From contig CBRG010000085.1 of assembly GCA_000470535.1 (NCBI GenBank), forward strand, positions 1-48,654: a stretch of DNA of 48,654 nt. Reading direction: 5' to 3'. This DNA is from Streptomyces sp. AW19M42. GTDB taxonomy: Bacteria; Actinomycetota; Actinomycetes; Streptomycetales; Streptomycetaceae. The position numbers and the translations under genes were made by a program. The notes below the pieces were generated by a model that was not told the origin of the DNA, ran no database searches, and was given only the letters and a program-made list of their open reading frames with translations. How positions within the stretch are numbered: position 1 is the stretch's first letter; each line of letters begins with the position of its first letter. Positions 8,027 through 16,624 of the stretch are shown here, one piece after another.

Positions 8027-8049
8027 ATACCGGTATAGATTCTATACCG
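8027..8049. promoter_or_regulatory. Operator-like palindromes between hxlR and MFS genes
   Basis: CGGTATAGATTCTATACCG at 8031-8049 is a perfect inverted repeat with 9-bp arms around one central T. It overlaps a second palindrome, ATACCGGTAT (8027-8036), giving three TATACCG-like half-sites in a row. The block lies 9 nt upstream of the MFS start and 24 nt from the HxlR start. It is the obvious candidate binding site for the HxlR protein. Confidence 0.75.
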
Positions 8050-8057
8050 TCCCCGCT

Positions 8058-9284
8058 GTGACCGCTTCCGATCGCGCGACCCATCCCCGGATAGCTCCGC
8101 ACCACCGTTTCGTCGCGGCGATCGTCATCGACTCGATCGGCACCGGCGTCTTCGTCCCCGTTTCGATGCTGTATTTTCTGGCCACCACGTCTCTGACGCT
8201 GGTGCAGGTGGGTGCAGCGCTGACGACGGCCGGGCTGCTGGCGCTTCCTGCGGGCCCGCTGGTCGGCGGACTGGTCGACCGGTACGGCGCAAAGCCGGTA
8301 CTGCAGGCGGCGAACCTGGCCCAGGCGCTCGGCTTCGCCGGGTACCTCGTCGCCGGCCAGACATGGCAGATCGCCCTCTGCGCCTGGTTGAACAGCGCCG
8401 GCCGGGCGGTGTTCTTCGGCTGCTACGGGGTGACCGTCACGGCGCTGGCCGCGCCCGGCCAGCGCGAGCGCTGGTTCGGCCTGCTGGGGTCGGTACGCAA
8501 CCTCGGCTATGCGCTCGGCGGGCTCCTCTCCGCCGTGGCCGTCACCATCGGCACTCACGGCGGCTACTCCGCGATCGTGGTCGTCAACGCCCTGTCCTAC
8601 ATCGCCGCACTCGCCCTGTTGCAGGCCGTGCCGAACGCCCGCCCCGAGCCCGGCCAAGATACTGCTGGAGGCTGGCCGCGTGTGCTCCGGGACCGGAGAT
8701 ACCTGTCCCTCGTCGCACATCAGCTGTGCTTCGCCATCTCGTTGTTCGCCCTCAACATCGCGATACCGCTCTACACCGTGGACGTCATGGGGTTGCCGGG
8801 CTGGACCGCCGGCGCGGTCTTCACGCTCAACACCCTGATGGTCGGCTTCGGCCAAGGCATCCTGGTCAGGTGGCTCAGCGGGCGGATCCGCAGCCGCGTC
8901 CTCGTAGCCGGCCACGCCTGCTTCGCGGCCGGCTACCTCCTATTCCTCGCGGCCGACCGGATGGCTGTGCCGGCCCTCGCGATCGCCGCCGTGTTGCTCG
9001 GCACCGGCAGCTACACCTTCGGTGAGATCCTCGGCGGCCCCGTCACGTCGACTGTTGCCGCGGAGAGCGCCCCAGACGCTCTCCGCGGCCGGTACTTGGC
9101 TCTCAACCAACTCGCCGTGACTGTCGCAGGAGCGGTCGCTCCGGTCGCGCTCTCCGGGTTGCTGTCCACCGGGGCAGCCGCGATCTGGCTACCCCTGGTT
9201 GGCGTCAGCATCCTCGGAGCCACGCTCGCCAACGTGATCGGAAGGACAGTGCCAGCGGCGCAGAAGCGCATCGGAGGTGTCTAG
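8058..9284 (+). CDS. MFS-family efflux transporter
   Basis: This 408-residue protein has about 12 membrane segments. The conserved MFS loop between segments 2 and 3 appears as GGLVDRYGAKPVLQ (residues 70-83), and the central cytoplasmic loop contains VPNARPEPGQDTAGGWPRVLRD. The fold resembles drug-efflux (DHA-type) members such as those for macrolides or aminoglycosides. The GTG at 8058 has no Shine-Dalgarno and lies just 9 nt after the operator palindrome, so the mRNA may be leaderless or have a very short leader. Divergence from an HxlR regulator suggests inducible efflux of a toxic compound. The substrate is not predictable. Confidence 0.88.
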   Translation: MTASDRATHPRIAPHHRFVAAIVIDSIGTGVFVPVSMLYFLATTSLTLVQVGAALTTAGLLALPAGPLVGGLVDRYGAKPVLQAANLAQALGFAGYLVAGQTWQIALCAWLNSAGRAVFFGCYGVTVTALAAPGQRERWFGLLGSVRNLGYALGGLLSAVAVTIGTHGGYSAIVVVNALSYIAALALLQAVPNARPEPGQDTAGGWPRVLRDRRYLSLVAHQLCFAISLFALNIAIPLYTVDVMGLPGWTAGAVFTLNTLMVGFGQGILVRWLSGRIRSRVLVAGHACFAAGYLLFLAADRMAVPALAIAAVLLGTGSYTFGEILGGPVTSTVAAESAPDALRGRYLALNQLAVTVAGAVAPVALSGLLSTGAAAIWLPLVGVSILGATLANVIGRTVPAAQKRIGGV

Positions 9285-9297
9285 CCAGTAGGACGGC

Positions 9298-9672
9298 CGT
9301 CCAGGCGACGTTCTGACTGCGCAGGTCGCGCATGACTTCATCGACGCGGGCGAACACGAGTTGCGCGTAGAGGTCGTTGGCCGCAGCTTCGGAAGCACGA
9401 ACGAGATCAATCGCCACAGCGTCGAGGTTCCCCGGCCACGGGCTCGGAGCGGATCGTGCTTTCACCTGGATCCGAGCCAACCCGTGCAGGGCGCGCTCGC
9501 CGAGCTGTGCGGTAGCCGGGTTCTCAGCAATGTCCCTATCCCATGCGATCCGTCGCAGCTGACGGCGCTTGCTGAAGTCTTCCAGGTCGGGCACTGCGGT
9601 GAGCACCGGCTGCCACGGTGCCGCCAGATCGACAGCGAGCGGGTTCGCCTTGCCGTTCCAGGACAGTGGCAT
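9298..9672 (-). other. Unidentified ORF, possibly a gene remnant
   Basis: A minus-strand ORF beginning MPLSWNGKANPLAVDLAAPW (ATG 9672) gives about 125 residues of ordinary-looking protein sequence, ending near AWTAVLLA, before running as low-complexity sequence into the end of the MFS gene. No family was recognised and no good ribosome-binding site is visible. The open frame also continues upstream to 9774. The overlap with the MFS gene and the nearby repeat suggest a truncated remnant. Confidence 0.3.
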
Positions 9673-9793
9673 CGATCCCAACGCTGGTCCGAAGCGTCCG
9701 GATGCATCTTGACCGGTGCGGACCGCGCGGACCCTCGCACAAGGGCTGTCCTGTAGTCCCTGGTGGTTCAGCACGCGGCGTCAGATGCGTTCA

Positions 9794-9836
9794 CCCTGCC
9801 TGCGCTATTGCAGGTCAAGGGCGGTCTCCGCACCTT
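9794..9836 (+). repeat. 43-bp imperfect direct repeat, right copy
   Basis: This is the second copy of the 7395-7437 repeat (3 mismatches, same orientation, 2399 bp apart). Upstream, the block from about 9738 (GGCTGTCCTGTAGTCC onward) resembles the end of a degraded insertion sequence in style. That resemblance is an impression and could not be checked. Confidence 0.7.
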
Positions 9837-9940
9837 CTCGGCCGGTTGAGGCGCATACCCTCACCGCCCGGGGGCACCAACGCAGAAGACCGCCACACCG
9901 TACAGGTGAGCGAGGGCCGCACCGCAGGAGAGTGAACAGC

Positions 9941-11080
9941 TTGGTACGGAAAGTACGTTGGAAGGCTGCCCCCCGGTGGGCCGGACGTGAGTGGGCTGCG
10001 GTCCGGCGGTCCGTGCACAGCGCGGTCAAGGAGTCCGGGCCCGAGCGTGACACCCTCGTCCAGTCCCTCAAGGCAGCAGCGGCTGCGATCGTCGCGTGGG
10101 CCCTGACCGGATGGTGGCTGCAGGCCCCCATGGCGTTCCTGGCTCCCTGGACGGCGGTCGCCCTGGTCAGCGGCACCGTCTACCAGTCCCTGCGCACCGG
10201 CACCCAGCAGTTCGCCATCATCGCCCTCGGCACGGTGTGGGCCTCGGCCGCCTTGACCCTCACCCATGACCGGACCATGGTGACCATGGTGCTCACCGTG
10301 CCCTTCATGACGCTGCTCGGGAACTACCGCCGCTTCGGGCGCCAGGGCCTCCTCGGCGCCAGCACGGCCCTTTTCGTGATCACCTCAGGATCGTCCAGCA
10401 CCTCCACGGTTGGTCACCGGCTCCTGGAGACACTGATCGGCGCGGTGGTGGGTATCACCGTCAACGCCTTCGTCCTGCCACCGGTCCATCTGCGCAGTGT
10501 TCGCGACCGCCTGCGCCACCTCGCTCGGGAATCGGCAGACCTGCTCGACGCGATGGCGCAGGGGCTGCGCGAGGACAACGCGTGGGAGAGGACGGAGAAC
10601 TGGCATGCCGAGGCGTCCCGTCTCACGTTGTCCCTGCGGGGCGTGGCCGACGCCAGGCACTGGGCCAATGAGGGGGCGCGCTGGAACCCCGGCGGCCGGC
10701 TGCGCCGGGCTGGCCCCACGCCCCCACCCCTCGCGCAGGATATTCGGTGGAACCAGATCTGTACCCGCATCCTCGCCGTCGCACGCACCCTGGACGGAGT
10801 CGGTGACGACGACGAGGGCCTCCCCACGCCACCCCCCGACTTCCTCGCCGAACTGTCCGAGGTGCTGGAACAAGCGGCCCGCGTATGCGCCGAGGAGAAC
10901 GAACCGTCAACCCCCTCCCCCGCTGCCGAGCGCCGCGGAACGGCGTTCGGCAGAGCATGGACCGCACACCGGACGCTGGCCGAGAACTTCCGGCAGCAGG
11001 AGGGCACTGCCTCCGCCGTCGGCGGTGAACTATTGCTGGAGACGCGTCAGTTGCTCTTGGATCTGGCCCCGCTGCCATGA
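9941..11080 (+). CDS. FUSC / aromatic-acid-exporter-like membrane protein
   Basis: This 379-residue protein has a membrane half and a cytoplasmic half. The N-terminal 170 residues contain about five hydrophobic segments (for example LKAAAAAIVAWALTGWWL, MAFLAPWTAVALVSGTVY, TLIGAVVGITVNAFVLPP). The rest is hydrophilic and helical (RDRLRHLARESADLLDAMAQGL). This matches the FUSC/ArAE group of inner-membrane proteins thought to export aromatic acids or other small molecules. The start is uncertain: AGGAG at 9926-9930 is 10 nt from TTG 9941, while GTG 9932 in the same frame is too close to it. It appears monocistronic. Confidence 0.75.
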   Translation: MVRKVRWKAAPRWAGREWAAVRRSVHSAVKESGPERDTLVQSLKAAAAAIVAWALTGWWLQAPMAFLAPWTAVALVSGTVYQSLRTGTQQFAIIALGTVWASAALTLTHDRTMVTMVLTVPFMTLLGNYRRFGRQGLLGASTALFVITSGSSSTSTVGHRLLETLIGAVVGITVNAFVLPPVHLRSVRDRLRHLARESADLLDAMAQGLREDNAWERTENWHAEASRLTLSLRGVADARHWANEGARWNPGGRLRRAGPTPPPLAQDIRWNQICTRILAVARTLDGVGDDDEGLPTPPPDFLAELSEVLEQAARVCAEENEPSTPSPAAERRGTAFGRAWTAHRTLAENFRQQEGTASAVGGELLLETRQLLLDLAPLP

Positions 11081-11513
11081 GTGGCGGCGACCAGCGGGGC
11101 CCCTGTCCGGGCTGACGGTAAGGAACCGACCGCCACCCCTGTCCCGCTCGCGGCTCCCTCCTCCCCACACCCCGGGCCGCGCCTCCGAAATGCACGTGCG
11201 AACCCAACGTGCGCGTCACACTCCATACGGTGACATCATGAAAACATGGGAAAGAACGCCCTCATCCTGATCCACCAGCATCTGGAGCGAGCGCAAGCGA
11301 CCATCACGACAGCCGGGGCGGTCGAGCTGTAGCGCTCCCGGGCGGGGAAGGCTCTCGCCAAGCCCCGGAACCGGAGGCGGCGTCGCCGGTCGGCGTCGCC
11401 GGTCGGCGTCGCTCCGACGGGTCGGCGTCGTTCGCACTCTCCCGGTCCGCCCGCTCGTCAGCCGCACCACACTCTGATCACTCGTCCTCGCCCGCCTATC
11501 CGCAGGAGCCCCC
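11081..11513. other. Intergenic region with small tandem repeat and 28-codon ORF
   Basis: No supported gene lies in these 433 bp. A 28-codon ATG ORF at 11246-11332 (MGKNALILIHQHLERAQATI onward) is too short to call and may be a gene remnant. A 13-bp unit (GGCGTCGCCGGTC) is repeated in tandem at 11379-11391 and 11392-11404, with a partial third copy. Confidence 0.4.
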
Positions 11514-12389
11514 GTGTCTGACCGAAAGCCCGTCCTGAGCGGCCGTACAGCCGTGGTGACCGGAGCCGCACGTGGCCTCGGAGCAGCTGTCGCCCGCGAA
11601 CTGTCCGGGCGAGGCGTCCGCGTGGCGCTGCTCGGTCTGGAGGAGGACGCGCTCGCCCGGACTGCCGCCGCGCTGCCCACGGAGTCACTCCACTGGCACG
11701 TGGACGTCACCGACGACGAGGCGATGGCCCGCGTCGCCGACGAGGTGGGCCGTCGTCTGGGCCCCGTCTCTGTCGTCGTCGCCAATGCCGGAGTGGCGGA
11801 GGGAGGTCCGTTCCTCGACTCCGATCCGGACACCTGGCGGCGGGTGATCGAGGTCAACCTCGTGGGCAGCGCGATCACGGCACGGACGTTCCTGCCGCAA
11901 CTGCTCCGCACCCACGGTCACTACCAGCAGATCGCCTCGCTCGCGTCCATCGGCGCCGCGCCGATGATGAGCGCGTACTGCGCGTCCAAGGCGGGCGTGG
12001 AGTCCTTCTCCCACTCCCTGCGCGCCGAACTGGCCCCGCACGGGGTCAGCGTGGGCATCGCGTATCTGAACTGGATCGACACCGACATGATCCGGGATGC
12101 CGACCAGCACCGTGTGCTGCGCGAGCTTCGGGCCCATATGCCTCCTCCGGCGCGCAAGACCTACGCCCCGGAGTACGTGGCCCGACTCGTGGTCGGCGCG
12201 GTCGAACGGCGGGCGCCTTCCGTATATGTGCCCGGGTGGCTCCGGAGTGTCCAGGCGGTGCGAGCCGGTCTACCGGGGCTGGTCTCACTGCTGACACGCA
12301 GGGAGCTGACGCGATCGGCGTTCGAAGCTACAGGGCTGCTGGGGGCCGGCGGACGCGCGGCGGAGGAATCCGGACCAGCACATGTCTGA
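11514..12389 (+). CDS. Short-chain dehydrogenase/reductase
   Basis: This 291-residue SDR uses NAD(P)(H) through the N-terminal Rossmann motif VVTGAARGLGAAVA (residues 15-28). VVVANAGVAEGG is the NAG strand motif, and the catalytic Ser/Tyr/Lys come from IASLASIG and AYCASKAG. The C-terminal 60 residues after MPPPARKTYAPEYVA extend beyond the classical core and include a hydrophobic patch (LRSVQAVRAGLPGLVSLL). This is typical of actinobacterial SDRs acting on lipid-like substrates. AGGAG lies 6 nt before the GTG start. It converges on the FAD oxidoreductase gene. Confidence 0.9.
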   Translation: MSDRKPVLSGRTAVVTGAARGLGAAVARELSGRGVRVALLGLEEDALARTAAALPTESLHWHVDVTDDEAMARVADEVGRRLGPVSVVVANAGVAEGGPFLDSDPDTWRRVIEVNLVGSAITARTFLPQLLRTHGHYQQIASLASIGAAPMMSAYCASKAGVESFSHSLRAELAPHGVSVGIAYLNWIDTDMIRDADQHRVLRELRAHMPPPARKTYAPEYVARLVVGAVERRAPSVYVPGWLRSVQAVRAGLPGLVSLLTRRELTRSAFEATGLLGAGGRAAEESGPAHV

Positions 12390-12428
12390 CGCCCGGGGTC
12401 CCGCTCGTGGCCGGTGCTCCGCGGCGGC

Positions 12429-14009
12429 TCACCCGCGGCGCGTGCGGCGCACAGAACGCACGCCGCGCAGCGCCGCCCGCGCGGCGTTCGCGCCGGGGGC
12501 CCCATGGACCCCGCCGCCGGGGTGTGCGGAGGCTGAGGCGAGGTAGAGGCCCTTCACCGGCGTTTCGGGCCGCCCGGTGCCCGGAGTCGGCCGGAACACC
12601 AGCTGTTGGTGGGCTGCCGCGGTTCCGCCGTTGATCGCGCCGCCGTACAGATTGGCGTCCATGGACGCAAGGGTGGGCGGTGCGAGGATGCGCCGGGAGG
12701 CGATGAGGGAACGGAATCCGGGGGCCCACCGTTCCACCTCGGCCTCCATGCGGTCGGCCATGGCTTCCTGTTCACGCCGGTCCCACCGCCCCGTCAGGTC
12801 GTCCTCCCCCGCGTCCCCCTTGATCAGATGTGGGACATGGGTGTAGGCCCACGCCGCTTCGGTGCCGGCCGGTGAACGGGTGGCGTCGGCCGTGGTCATC
12901 TGCCCGACGAGCAGGAAGGGGTGGTCGGGAACCCGGCCCGTCGCGATCTGCGCGGCGAAGCGGGTGAGCCCGTCGACCCCGTCGGCCAGGTGGACCGTGC
13001 CCGCCGATCCAGCCGTACCGGCGGTCCAGGGCACGAGGCCGGTCAGTGCCCAGTCGACCTTGAACGTCGCGTAGTCCCACTGGAACCCGCGCAGGTCCTT
13101 CAGCAGCCGGCCGGGGAGATACCGCGCGTCGACCAGTTCGCCGTACAGCGCCGGTGCGGACACATCGGCCAGCACCGCGCGGGACGCCGGTACGGACTCG
13201 CCCTGCGCTGTGCGTACGCCGACGGCTCGTCCGCCGCGTACGACGATCTCGTTGACACGCTTCCCGCAGCGGACCACGCCTCCGCGCCGTTCCAGCCGCC
13301 GTACCAGAGCGTCGGTGAGCGCACCGGCACCTCCGACCGGCACCGGAAATCCGTAGGTCTGCCCGAGCATGGACATCAGCCACCCGAAGCCCCCGCTGCC
13401 CGCCGCTTCGGGGCCGAGATCCGCGTGCAGCGCGCTGCCCGCGAGCAGGATCCTGGCGGCCTCGCCGCGAAACTGCTCCTCCCCCATACGACGGACAGGC
13501 AGCAACAGCATCCGCGCCAGACGGAGGCCGCCGGCTGCCCGGAGCCTGGCCGCCAGTCGAACACCGGGCCGCACCGGCGGGAAGGGGGTGAACAGGGCGC
13601 GCAGAAGGTCCGGGCCCAGGCGGTTCCACGTGCCGTACAGGTCGAGCCAGGCAGCACCGTCGCCCGCGGCGAACACGTCCAGGCCCTTTGCCGTGTCCTC
13701 GGCTCCAGGTTCGAGAAGCGCGCAGCGGCCGTCCGGCAACGGATGCGCCAGGACGCGCGGGGCACGGCTCCAGCTGAGTCCTTCAGCGCGCAGGTCCAGC
13801 CCTGCCAGGACCGGAGAGGCGGCCGCCAACGGGTAGAAGGCACTGAACAGGTCGCTCACGTAGTCGGGGTGGACACCCCGGTCGCTCCGGACCGCGCCGC
13901 CCGGCTCCGGCTGCGCCTCAAGTACCTCTACGGTCCATCCCGCGTCGACGAGAAGATTCGCCGCCACGAGGCCATTGGGTCCCGCGCCGACAACCACCGC
14001 GTCCGGCAT
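12429..14009 (-). CDS. Phytoene-desaturase-like FAD-dependent oxidoreductase
   Basis: This 526-residue flavoprotein starts with the FAD-binding motif VVVGAGPNGLVAANLLVDAG (residues 5-24), with the ribose-binding Glu in VEVLEA. A second cofactor loop lies near VPVGGAGALTDALVRRLERR. The C-terminal FAD signature is YLASASAHPGGGVHGAPGANAA. The length and pattern fit the CrtI/NAD(P)-FAD dehydrogenase superfamily (COG1233) of carotenoid desaturases, isomerases and relatives. No crtB or crtE gene is nearby, so a carotenoid role is not supported. GGAGG lies 5 nt before the ATG at 14009; an in-frame GTG at 14021 overlaps that site. The SRPBCC gene lies 43 bp upstream. Confidence 0.88.
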   Translation of the reverse strand: MPDAVVVGAGPNGLVAANLLVDAGWTVEVLEAQPEPGGAVRSDRGVHPDYVSDLFSAFYPLAAASPVLAGLDLRAEGLSWSRAPRVLAHPLPDGRCALLEPGAEDTAKGLDVFAAGDGAAWLDLYGTWNRLGPDLLRALFTPFPPVRPGVRLAARLRAAGGLRLARMLLLPVRRMGEEQFRGEAARILLAGSALHADLGPEAAGSGGFGWLMSMLGQTYGFPVPVGGAGALTDALVRRLERRGGVVRCGKRVNEIVVRGGRAVGVRTAQGESVPASRAVLADVSAPALYGELVDARYLPGRLLKDLRGFQWDYATFKVDWALTGLVPWTAGTAGSAGTVHLADGVDGLTRFAAQIATGRVPDHPFLLVGQMTTADATRSPAGTEAAWAYTHVPHLIKGDAGEDDLTGRWDRREQEAMADRMEAEVERWAPGFRSLIASRRILAPPTLASMDANLYGGAINGGTAAAHQQLVFRPTPGTGRPETPVKGLYLASASAHPGGGVHGAPGANAARAALRGVRSVRRTRRG

Positions 14010-14052
14010 CGATACCTCCACGTGCTCGCCGTTCCGGGGGCCGGGGCGGACG

Positions 14053-14508
14053 TCAGCCGGCCTTGTGCATGCTCTGCGGGGCCGTCTCGACGGTGTCGGC
14101 CAGTCGGGCGAGCATGCTGCGGTGGCGTAGTTGGATCAGCGCGTCCACGGCTGTGTTGTGCAGCTTGCCGGCCGGTCCGCGCAGCGGGTGTTCGTCGATG
14201 GTCACCAGGGCGTTGTCGCCCCACGGCCGGACTTCCAGAGCGATCCGGGCAGTGCCGAGCCACCCGCTGTCGACCTCCAGTTCCAGCACCCCGGGAGCCT
14301 CGCAGCGCCGAACGACAGTGCTTCCGGCCACCGACCACGGACCGGCCCGGACCGTGTACGTGATGCTGGAGCCGACCTGCGGCCACTCTCCGTCCTCAGG
14401 ACGCGACTCCGAGGTCCCCACCACCCAGTCCGCGTACCGCGTACCGTCGGCCAGAACCGCCCAGACATCGTCCACGGGGCTTTCGATCAATCGATGTCGT
14501 ACGGCCAT
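14053..14508 (-). CDS. SRPBCC-family (START/polyketide-cyclase-like) protein
   Basis: This 151-residue protein has the helix-grip pattern of the SRPBCC superfamily. The N-terminal MAVRHRLIESPVDDVWAVLADG and YADWVVGT are characteristic, followed by alternating strands and a long C-terminal helix (HNTAVDALIQLRHRSMLARL). Members bind hydrophobic ligands or act as cyclases or lipid-transfer proteins. The partner here may be the flavoprotein encoded 43 bp downstream. GGAGG lies 4 nt before the ATG. The gene sits between the FAD oxidoreductase and the zinc alcohol dehydrogenase on the same strand, consistent with a three-gene transcription unit. Confidence 0.8.
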   Translation of the reverse strand: MAVRHRLIESPVDDVWAVLADGTRYADWVVGTSESRPEDGEWPQVGSSITYTVRAGPWSVAGSTVVRRCEAPGVLELEVDSGWLGTARIALEVRPWGDNALVTIDEHPLRGPAGKLHNTAVDALIQLRHRSMLARLADTVETAPQSMHKAG

Positions 14509-14568
14509 CGGTCCTCCACGTCTCGTTGGGCGGGCGTCCGTTTCCGCCAGGCCGGTCGGACGCCGCCC

Positions 14569-15756
14569 TCAGGGGACCAGCAACGTTTTGATCATCCCGT
14601 CACGCTTGTCCTGGAAGGTCTTGTAGGCGTGCGGGCCCTCTTCGAGCGGCAGACGGTGTGTCGCGAAGTCATCGACGCCCAACGGGTCCTCGTCCGTGAG
14701 CAGCGGGAGGATGTCGTCGACCCAGCGTTTGACGTTGGCCTGCCCCATCCTGAGCTGGATCTGCTTGTCGAACATGGTCAGCATCGGCAGCGGGTCGGCC
14801 GCGCCGCCGTACACCCCGGACACCGAGATCGTGCCGCCCCTGCGCACCACGTCGATCGCCGCCCGGAAGGCGGCCAGGCGGTCCAGGCCCACCGTTTCCA
14901 TGAGCCGTTCCCCGAGGGCGTCGGGCAGCACCCCTACCGCCCCGTGCGCCGCTTTCGCGACGGGTGCGCCGTGTGCCTCCATGCCGACCGCGTCGATCAC
15001 CGCGTCGGTGCCTCGTCCGTCGGTGAGATCGCGGATGGCGTCGCCGAGTTCCTTGCCGTGCCGGCGCAGGTCGAGGCAGAGCACCCCGTCCGCCGCGGCG
15101 CGGGACAGCCGGTCGGGCACGAGGTCGACGCCCACCACCAGGCCCGCGCCCCGGTGCCTGGCGATACGCGCCGCCATCGCACCGATGGGTCCGAGCCCGA
15201 GAACGGTCACCGACCCGCCGGGTGGGATCGCCGCGTACTCCACGGCCTGCCAGGCAGTGGGCAGTACGTCGGACAGGTAGACGAACCGGTCGTCAGCCGG
15301 CCCGTGTGGCACCTTGATCGGCAGGCTGTCTCCGAAAGGAACCCGCAACAGCTCCGCCTGCCCACCGGGCACCTGGCCGTAGAGCTTGGTGTAGCCGAAG
15401 AGGGCGGCTCCCATGCCCCGCTCACGGACCTGCGTGGTCTCACACTGGGAGTGCAGCCCCTGATCGCACATGTAACAGTGCCCGCACGAGATGTTGAAGG
15501 GGATGACGACACGGTCCCCGGGGGCGAGCGAAGTCACCTGGGGGCCGACCGCCTCCACGATGCCCATGGGCTCGTGGCCGAGAATGTCTCCGGGGTCGAG
15601 GTAGGGGCCCAGGACTTCGTACAGGTGCAGGTCCGAGCCGCAGATGCCCGTGGACGTGATCCTGACGATGATGTCCGTCGGGTCCTCGATCCTCGGATCC
15701 GGAACGGTCTCCACCCGGACGTCCCTTTTGCCTTGCCAGGTCAGTGCGCGCATCAT
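14569..15756 (-). CDS. Zinc-dependent alcohol dehydrogenase (formaldehyde-dehydrogenase-like)
   Basis: This 395-residue medium-chain dehydrogenase has the catalytic-zinc motif TGICGSDLHLYE and LGHEPMGIV. A complete structural-zinc cluster, C-x2-C-x2-C-x7-C, lies in CGHCYMCDQGLHSQC. The NAD-binding loop is VTVLGLGPIGAMAARIA, and the insert RERGMGAALFGYTKLYGQVPGGQAEL is typical of glutathione-independent formaldehyde-dehydrogenase relatives. It probably oxidises an aldehyde or alcohol with NAD. The ATG at 15756 is preceded by AGAGGA, with a second ATG directly after it. It heads the unit with the SRPBCC and FAD genes. A paralogue lies at 28362-29492 on the other strand. Confidence 0.9.
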   Translation of the reverse strand: MMRALTWQGKRDVRVETVPDPRIEDPTDIIVRITSTGICGSDLHLYEVLGPYLDPGDILGHEPMGIVEAVGPQVTSLAPGDRVVIPFNISCGHCYMCDQGLHSQCETTQVRERGMGAALFGYTKLYGQVPGGQAELLRVPFGDSLPIKVPHGPADDRFVYLSDVLPTAWQAVEYAAIPPGGSVTVLGLGPIGAMAARIARHRGAGLVVGVDLVPDRLSRAAADGVLCLDLRRHGKELGDAIRDLTDGRGTDAVIDAVGMEAHGAPVAKAAHGAVGVLPDALGERLMETVGLDRLAAFRAAIDVVRRGGTISVSGVYGGAADPLPMLTMFDKQIQLRMGQANVKRWVDDILPLLTDEDPLGVDDFATHRLPLEEGPHAYKTFQDKRDGMIKTLLVP

Positions 15757-15910
15757 GCGAATCCTCTCAAGAGAAAACCCGACCGCCGACGACGTCACTC
15801 CGCACTTCACTGTCGCGCCCTTCACGGCTCGGCGCATTCCGGCGGGCGGCCACGGCGGATACCAGTGACCGGCAGGTAGGTGCGCGCACGTTCAGGGCAT
15901 AGGTACGGGC

Positions 15911-16372
15911 GTGAGCGATGAACAGAACAGCCACCCGGACACCACACACCGTCGCCCCGAAGGCGTCAGCGACAAGACCGTCGAAGCGCTGGGCGCCCTG
16001 TCGAAGGCGCTGGAGACGACCGAACGCGCCCGCGGCGCGCTGTACGAGTTCCATCAACTGACCGGCAGCGCCGACTTCGCCGTCGGCGACGCGGTCAGGC
16101 TCCTGCGCGAGGCCGGTCACGGCCAGGACGCCGACCTCGTCGAACATGAGGTCCTCGGCCGCAACGTCATCCCCGGCCACTGGACCTTCCAGCTCGTCGA
16201 GGCCTACAACCGGACCTACTACCGGCCCTTCACCGACATCGAGCGGGAACTGGTCCACAAGCTCGCCAAGGGCCGCGACCACGTGTACGAAGCCGAACTG
16301 AAACGGGCCCGCCGCCCGCGGGGAGGCACTCCCGGCACCACCATGGACCCCACCACCATGGACCCGGACTAG
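15911..16372 (+). CDS. Conserved-looking hypothetical protein
   Basis: This 153-residue hydrophilic protein is of unknown function. The central part (DKTVEALGALSKALETTERARGAL to HKLAKGRDHVYEAELKRARRPR) is predicted to be mainly helical and well ordered, with Trp/Tyr-rich text in the middle (VIPGHWTFQLVEAYNRTYYRPF). The C-terminus has a duplicated TTMDP tetrad. It has no signal peptide or membrane segment. The GTG start at 15911 has only a weak ribosome-binding site. Composition and codon use are those of a real gene. It lies divergent from the ADH gene and 252 bp upstream of the methyltransferase operon. Confidence 0.65.
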   Translation: MSDEQNSHPDTTHRRPEGVSDKTVEALGALSKALETTERARGALYEFHQLTGSADFAVGDAVRLLREAGHGQDADLVEHEVLGRNVIPGHWTFQLVEAYNRTYYRPFTDIERELVHKLAKGRDHVYEAELKRARRPRGGTPGTTMDPTTMDPD

Positions 16373-16624
16373 AAGATCCACCGATGGTCTCTCCCGGTCG
16401 GGGCCCAAGGGGAGTGCCCCCTGCCGTGCGGGTTCCCGGACATGTGCCGCAGCGGTCATGCCTTCCGTTTCGGTGGGCAGGAGTGTCCCGAACCCAGAGA
16501 GGCCGCGGAAGAAGGAGGAGCGCCGAACCCAGGCAGTGATCGCCAAGGTGGCGGCCGACCTGCGCGCGGCCCATCCTGGACAGACGGCGATCAGTCGTCG
16601 CCACGACGAGGGCGAGAGGCGGCC
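16373..16624. other. Intergenic leader of the methyltransferase operon
   Basis: In these 252 bp a 68-codon ORF from 16458 contains EERRTQAVIAKVAADLRAAHPGQ, which could be a remnant of a small helical protein, but it then degenerates. No supported gene or clear promoter consensus was seen. Confidence 0.3.

Noticed and set aside
7653..8915. Minus-strand ORF of 420 codons over the MFS and HxlR genes
   Set aside because: It is an antisense frame of the MFS gene, with no family motif and poor composition.
9205..9774. Possible insertion-sequence transposase
   Set aside because: The minus-strand ORF shows no DDE, HTH or other transposase motif that I can recognise, so only an unidentified remnant is reported.
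11379..11411. Possible CRISPR-like repeats in the 11.38 kb region
   Set aside because: Only two full 13-bp copies and a partial, with no spacers, so it is a small tandem duplication.
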